DNA from: Vibrio metoecus
GTDB taxonomy: Bacteria; Pseudomonadota; Gammaproteobacteria; Enterobacterales; Vibrionaceae
Reading direction: 5' to 3'
NCBI RefSeq assembly: GCF_009665255.1
Contig: NZ_CP035686.1
Coordinates: forward strand, 744,001-808,000
Length of the DNA: 64,000 bases
Shown here: one piece after another, positions 60,228 through 64,000 of the stretch
How positions within the stretch are numbered: position 1 is the first letter of the stretch
How the letters are laid out: each line of letters begins with the position of its first letter
Made by a program: the position numbers and the translations under genes
Notes under the pieces: generated by a model
Told to the model about the DNA's origin: nothing
The model's database searches: none
Seen by the model: the letters and a program-made list of their open reading frames with translations, nothing else

Positions 60228-61523
60228 ATGAAACGCATCCCCGCATTGGACAGCATCCGAGGACTCTTGTTGGTGTTAATCACCTTCAACCATCTCATCT
60301 GGTACAGCGGCGGTACAACCATTCTGCAAATCTTTACGCATGAGCCTATCGGCGTATTTGGTGCGGCAGAGGGCTTTATTTTTATGTCTGGATTACTGGC
60401 TGGCATGGTTTATAGCCGCCGTGAGTATTCTGACCGTCAGGCGACCAATAAAGTGTGGCATCGTGCTTTCACGATCTACAAATACCACATGGCCGCACTC
60501 TTTATTGCCATGTTGTGGTTCTTATTGGGCAGCCACTATTTTGCCGAGCAAGTGACTGTGTTTGGTGGCAGCTTTAGCAACCTGCCAAACATGCCGTTTA
60601 TGACCATGCTGATGAGTTTCTTGCTACTCAATAAACCCGCTTATTTGGAAATTTTACCGCTGTATATTATGTATATGCTGGTGTTTCCTTTGGCTCTGTA
60701 TGGGTTTCGCCGTGGCTATCTCAAATGGATACTCGCGCTGAGTGTGGTGATATGGGCGAGCAGTGGTTGGATTCAATCCTCAATGTTAACCCCTATGTTT
60801 AAGTGGCTTTCGGCGGAATACATTCCTGAGCTGGGTTACTTTGATCCGTTTGCTTGGCAACTGCTGTTTTTCTTTGGTGGTGCGCTAGGCTACAGCAAGC
60901 GTCAAGGCGATTTGGCTTGGTTTCAGCCCAAATTAACGTGGCTGTGTGCTGGTATCGCCTTGATCATTTTTATGGCCTATCGTGATCTTTTAACGCCACT
61001 TGGTATTCCCAAGAAAATGGTGTACGCGGCATCGAGTAAACCAGAGCTTGGATGGTTACGTGTACTGAGCTTGAGTGTGTGGATCTACTTAATCTCCGTT
61101 GTGATCCGTTTTTTCCCTACCGCGTTAGTGTATGAGCCGCTGAGTTATCTTGGTCGCCATTCATTACAAGTTTTTACTTGGCAAACGGTACTGATTTTTG
61201 TCACGGCGCCTTGGCTTCTGACTACGCGCGAATCGATGTGGCACACGCCGATCATTCTGCTGCTCTGCACGACATTGTGGATTCCGGCTTGGTTACAAGT
61301 ACAACGTAAAGATAAGTTGATGAATTTTTCATCTTCGGTCGTGACTGCGTTATCTTTGTTGTTGGTGGCGAGTACGACTTTCGTGGCTTTTCCTGAGCCG
61401 CCAAAAAGTGACATTGTGGCGATCAGTGATGAAGTGGTCGGCACTCCCTTAGCCAGTGGCGAAGCTCCGAGCACGGAACTTTTGAATGAACCCTCCACGG
61501 GTGATGAAACACCGTTAAACTAA
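60228..61523 (+). CDS. OpgC-family membrane acyltransferase
   Basis: This 431-residue inner membrane protein has about 10 hydrophobic segments. It begins RIPALDSIRGLLLVLITFNHL, the OpgC signature: the Arg-His of the acyltransferase-3/OpgC group, with PIGVFGAAEGFIFMSGLLAGMVY following. OpgC adds succinyl groups to osmoregulated periplasmic glucans; other members act on other polymers. No opgGH genes occur in the window, so the substrate is uncertain. ATG 60228 has AGGGAG 7-12 bases upstream, preferred to an in-frame ATG at 60171. The C-terminus is a Ser/Glu/Pro-rich tail of about 45 residues. Confidence 0.87.
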   Translation: MKRIPALDSIRGLLLVLITFNHLIWYSGGTTILQIFTHEPIGVFGAAEGFIFMSGLLAGMVYSRREYSDRQATNKVWHRAFTIYKYHMAALFIAMLWFLLGSHYFAEQVTVFGGSFSNLPNMPFMTMLMSFLLLNKPAYLEILPLYIMYMLVFPLALYGFRRGYLKWILALSVVIWASSGWIQSSMLTPMFKWLSAEYIPELGYFDPFAWQLLFFFGGALGYSKRQGDLAWFQPKLTWLCAGIALIIFMAYRDLLTPLGIPKKMVYAASSKPELGWLRVLSLSVWIYLISVVIRFFPTALVYEPLSYLGRHSLQVFTWQTVLIFVTAPWLLTTRESMWHTPIILLLCTTLWIPAWLQVQRKDKLMNFSSSVVTALSLLLVASTTFVAFPEPPKSDIVAISDEVVGTPLASGEAPSTELLNEPSTGDETPLN

Positions 61524-61542
61524 CGGAAGACGCTTGGCGGCC

Positions 61543-62262
61543 TCAGTGATTGTCACTATCGATGCGAATCACCACCGCATCTGGCCGCCAATATTCAAAC
61601 TCTGCATCCATTAAGCGCCCCTCTTGCTGATAATTGATTCGGCAAATTTTCAACACAGGCTGACCTGCCGCTAAATTCAGTGCTTTCGCCACATGGCTAG
61701 GCGCTGAGGTCGGGATCACTTCAAATATTGAACGGCAGGTTTGGTAGCCGTACTTTTCTCGATACAGCGCGGTGAGCGATTGGCTTAAATCACACTGTAA
61801 GATGTGTGGAAACAGTGCCGCTTTCAGTAAGTTTTCGACAAACAGTACGGCACGCCCGTCAATGCTGCGTAAACGTTCAATAATATGAATGGGCGTAATG
61901 TGCTGAATGGCCAATGCTTTGGCGTATTCACCGCTGGCCATCTCACTGCGTGTGCTAATAACCCGAGTGGTTGCGCTGCGATGTTGCTCATGAATCATCT
62001 GGTGGAAATGGCAACGCGAGAGTGGGTTGTAGACAATACGATCGGGTGAAACAAACCATCCCCGCCGCTCTTCACGATAAATCAATCCTTCGGTTTCCAG
62101 TGCAATTAACGCGTCTTTTAAGGTGATTCGCGTGGTGCTAAAAAGTTCGCTGAGCTCGCGTTCGGAAGGCAGTTTCTGTCCTTGAGACAGCACACCATCT
62201 GCAATTTGTTGGCGCAAACTGTGAGTAATTCGACTTAATTGGGTCGAGCCCGCTTTTCTCAT
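61543..62262 (-). CDS. GntR/UTRA family regulator, PhnR-like
   Basis: The product from ATG 62262 has 239 residues: an N-terminal winged HTH (QLSRITHSLRQQIADGVLSQGQKLPSERELSELFSTTRITLKDALIALE) and a C-terminal UTRA ligand domain. The features KLPSEREL..FxTTRIT, RRGWFVxPxR and the end xEYWRxDxxxIxxD match PhnR, the regulator of the 2-aminoethylphosphonate transport operon in Salmonella. ATG 62301 and 62394 are longer alternatives without better ribosome sites. It is divergent from a periplasmic binding protein gene by about 210 bp and probably controls it. It converges on opgC-like with a 19-bp gap. Confidence 0.84.
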   Translation of the reverse strand: MRKAGSTQLSRITHSLRQQIADGVLSQGQKLPSERELSELFSTTRITLKDALIALETEGLIYREERRGWFVSPDRIVYNPLSRCHFHQMIHEQHRSATTRVISTRSEMASGEYAKALAIQHITPIHIIERLRSIDGRAVLFVENLLKAALFPHILQCDLSQSLTALYREKYGYQTCRSIFEVIPTSAPSHVAKALNLAAGQPVLKICRINYQQEGRLMDAEFEYWRPDAVVIRIDSDNH

Positions 62263-62474
62263 CTTCTGATCTAGTCCAATGGAATGATGTGTATTGAGCA
62301 TAGTGGATGCAGATAACAGATTGATGACAACAAGACAGGCTGAGAGCAGTGGTAAAGCAACCAAAGTGTCATCAAAAGCGAACAAAAGTGTCAAATAACT
62401 GCTGATAAATCGTCACATTCTCGGCTTAAGGTAACGGGTAGAACTTACTGACCTAGTCCAGAAGGATGGAGACA

Positions 62475-63539
62475 ATGAAAACGTTACTGAGCCGTTCAAT
62501 ACTACTTTCTACAAGCCTGATGATGGGCATTTCAGCCAGTGCCATGGCAAAAGATGCTGATCTGAATTCTTTGATTGAAGCTGCGCAAAAAGAAGGTGCA
62601 GTCTACAGCGTAGGTATGCCAGATAGCTGGGCGAACTGGAAAGATACCTGGGTTGATTTGCAAACCAAATATGGTGTGAAGCACCAAGATACCGATATGA
62701 GTTCGGCGCAAGAGATTGCTAAATTTGAAGCGGAGAAGAAAAACGCAACCGCTGACATTGGCGATGTGGGTTTTGCATTTGCGCGTGTTGCGGTAGAGAA
62801 AGGCGTGACTCAAGCGTACAAGCCATCAACATGGGATGAAATCCCAGCGTGGGCGAAAGATAAAGAAGGTCACTGGGCGTTGGCGTACACAGGAACCATC
62901 GCTTTTATCACCAATACTCAACTGGTGAAGCAAGTGCCACAAACGTGGGATGACCTGCTCAAGGGTGATTACAAAGTCGCCGTCGGCGATGTCGGTGTGG
63001 CGGCTCAAGCCAACAATGCTGTGCTTGCTGCTGCTTTTGCCAAAGGGGGGAACGAGGCGAACTTACAACCCGCGCTCGATTTTTTTGCTGAATTAGCTAA
63101 GCAAAAGCGCCTTTCATTTACCGATCCGAGCATCGCGAATCTGGAAAAAGGTGAAGTCGAAGTCGCGATTCTGTGGGATTTCAATGCACTGAGCTATCGT
63201 GATCAAATTGACCGTGAACGCTTTGCCGTTTCAATTCCTCAAGACGGCTCAGTGATCTCCGGCTATACCACCGTCATCAATAAATTTGCGAAAAACCCTA
63301 ACGCGGCGAAATTAGCGCGTGAGTACATTTTTAGTGACCAAGGCCAAATTAATCTAGCGCAAGGCTACGCTCGTCCTATCCGTAGCAATGTTGAATTGCC
63401 AGAAGCGGTACGAGCTAAATTGTTGGCGAATGACCAATACCGCAATGTGCACCCTGTGACGGATTTTTCCGCATGGGAAAAATCGGCACGCAAACTGCCT
63501 CGCCAGTGGCAGGAATCGGTTCTGATCCATCAACAATAA
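62475..63539 (+). CDS. Periplasmic substrate-binding protein (phosphonate/phosphate-ester ABC type)
   Basis: This 354-residue protein has a signal peptide (LLSRSILLSTSLMMGISASAMA) and a type II periplasmic binding fold of the FbpA/PotD/PhnS class: LIEAAQKEGAVYSVGMPDSWANW, DIGDVGFAFARVAVEKG, AYTGTIAFITNTQLVKQVPQTWDDLLKGDYK and the C-terminal AREYIFSDQGQINLAQGYARP. With a PhnR-like regulator next door, 2-aminoethylphosphonate or another phosphorus compound is a likely ligand; iron or polyamine cannot be excluded. ATG 62475 is preferred over 62466 by the position of AAGG. It is followed 9 bp later by a phosphatase-superfamily gene; transporter ATPase and permease genes are probably just beyond the window. 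Confidence 0.85.
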   Translation: MKTLLSRSILLSTSLMMGISASAMAKDADLNSLIEAAQKEGAVYSVGMPDSWANWKDTWVDLQTKYGVKHQDTDMSSAQEIAKFEAEKKNATADIGDVGFAFARVAVEKGVTQAYKPSTWDEIPAWAKDKEGHWALAYTGTIAFITNTQLVKQVPQTWDDLLKGDYKVAVGDVGVAAQANNAVLAAAFAKGGNEANLQPALDFFAELAKQKRLSFTDPSIANLEKGEVEVAILWDFNALSYRDQIDRERFAVSIPQDGSVISGYTTVINKFAKNPNAAKLAREYIFSDQGQINLAQGYARPIRSNVELPEAVRAKLLANDQYRNVHPVTDFSAWEKSARKLPRQWQESVLIHQQ

Positions 63540-63548
63540 GAGCTTGTT

Positions 63549-64000
63549 ATGAGTCATAAAGTCATCCTCGTTGTTCTGGATGGACTCAACTATCAAGTAG
63601 CCCAACACTGTTTGGGCTACTTGCAAGCCTTGGTTGAGCAGCAAAGAGCAGCGGTTTATCTCGTCGAAAGTGAGTTACCGTCTTTATCTCGTCCTTTGTA
63701 CGAGTGTTTACTCACGGGAGTTCGCCCGACCGATAGCGGCATTATCAGCAATCAAGTGGTTCGACGCTCGCATCATGAGTCTATTTTCAGCCTCGCGAGA
63801 GCCCAAAATAAAGTGACGGCCGCTGCCGCTTATCATTGGGTCAGTGAGCTTTATAACCGCGCGCCCTACGACCCCATTCGTGATCGCTTTACGCAAGACA
63901 CATCACTCAATATCCAACACGGTTGTTTTTATCATTGGGACCATTATCCGGACGAAGCGTTATTGCTCGATGGAGAGTGGTTACGTCGTCAGCATGATCC
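63549..64000 (+). CDS. Alkaline phosphatase superfamily enzyme, N-terminal part, cut by window edge
   Basis: The frame opens with ATG 63549 and is still open at the right edge (150 codons). It starts MSHKVILVVLDGLNYQVAQ, where the Asp is the first metal ligand of the alkaline phosphatase/NPP/phosphonoacetate hydrolase superfamily. LPSLSRPLYECLLTGVRPTDSGIISN matches the nucleophile region (usually PxxT/S), with a Ser here. No signal peptide is seen, so it acts in the cytoplasm. Its link to a PhnR-like regulator and a binding protein suggests hydrolysis of an imported phosphonate or phosphodiester. Spacing of 9 bp to the previous gene indicates an operon. Confidence 0.82.
   Translation, partial: MSHKVILVVLDGLNYQVAQHCLGYLQALVEQQRAAVYLVESELPSLSRPLYECLLTGVRPTDSGIISNQVVRRSHHESIFSLARAQNKVTAAAAYHWVSELYNRAPYDPIRDRFTQDTSLNIQHGCFYHWDHYPDEALLLDGEWLRRQHD

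Noticed and set aside
1..64000. CRISPR arrays, integron attC repeats, transposases or prophage genes.
   Set aside because: I saw no regularly spaced repeats, integrase or transposase frames; the only repeat family recognised is ERIC-like.

Overview
The window looks like a Vibrio chromosome of the V. cholerae / V. mimicus group. The backbone gene order (fadH, purU, yoaA-tsaB, slp, fadD, rnd, rhombosortase, dgt, yfbR, alaA, menFDHBCE, minCDE, nupC, chitinase, torC-like, folD) is what I recall of V. cholerae chromosome I. The aerobactin locus instead of (or in addition to) vibriobactin, in the arrangement matCDB followed by iucABCD-iutA, is the arrangement known from V. mimicus, so V. mimicus or a close relative is my best guess. 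This is inference from gene content; no database was searched.

Layout. 1-7.4 kb: 5' part of sppA (minus, cut by the left edge), fadH with a FadR-type operator, purU, a small unknown gene, yoaA-tsaB and another unknown gene. 7.3-13.9 kb: Slp lipoprotein, alpha/beta hydrolase, fadD, rnd, an M3 peptidase. 13.9-18.6 kb: rhombosortase and a DTW-domain tRNA modifier start 3 bp apart on opposite strands; then dgt, yfbR and alaA on the minus strand, with a complete ERIC element in the dgt leader. 18.8-26 kb: the menaquinone operon menF-D-H-B-C-E. 26-29.7 kb: minus-strand unit of a TetR regulator, an MFS-acyltransferase fusion and a BenE transporter. 29.9-37.8 kb: Tim44-like protein, DUF1244 protein, NlpE-like lipoprotein, minCDE, YcgL, MltB-like transglycosylase, LysR regulator, CNT nucleoside transporter. 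38-40.5 kb: multidomain secreted GH18 chitinase. 40.8-44.4 kb: pentaheme cytochrome plus molybdopterin N/S-oxide reductase. 44.4-45.6 kb: folD with a PurR-type operator, and tRNA-Arg(TCT).

45.8-60 kb is a complete aerobactin system: receptor iutA, biosynthesis iucABCD, ABC importer matCDB, a ShiF-like MFS (probable exporter) and a FhuF-like [2Fe-2S] siderophore-iron reductase. Three Fur-box-like sequences sit in front of iucA, between matC and the MFS gene, and in front of the fhuF-like gene, so synthesis, export, outer and inner membrane uptake and iron release can respond to iron together. The cluster begins about 200 bp after the tRNA-Arg gene, suggesting an inserted block, although I found no duplicated tRNA end at its far side.

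60.2-64 kb: an OpgC-type membrane acyltransferase, then a PhnR-like GntR/UTRA regulator divergent from a periplasmic binding protein and an alkaline-phosphatase-superfamily enzyme cut by the right edge; together these suggest uptake and use of a phosphonate or phosphate ester.

Beyond ordinary genes, the most interesting observations are the self-contained aerobactin island, two short hairpins that look like internally deleted ERIC derivatives, and operator-like sites for FadR, PurR (two), NarP and Fur (three).
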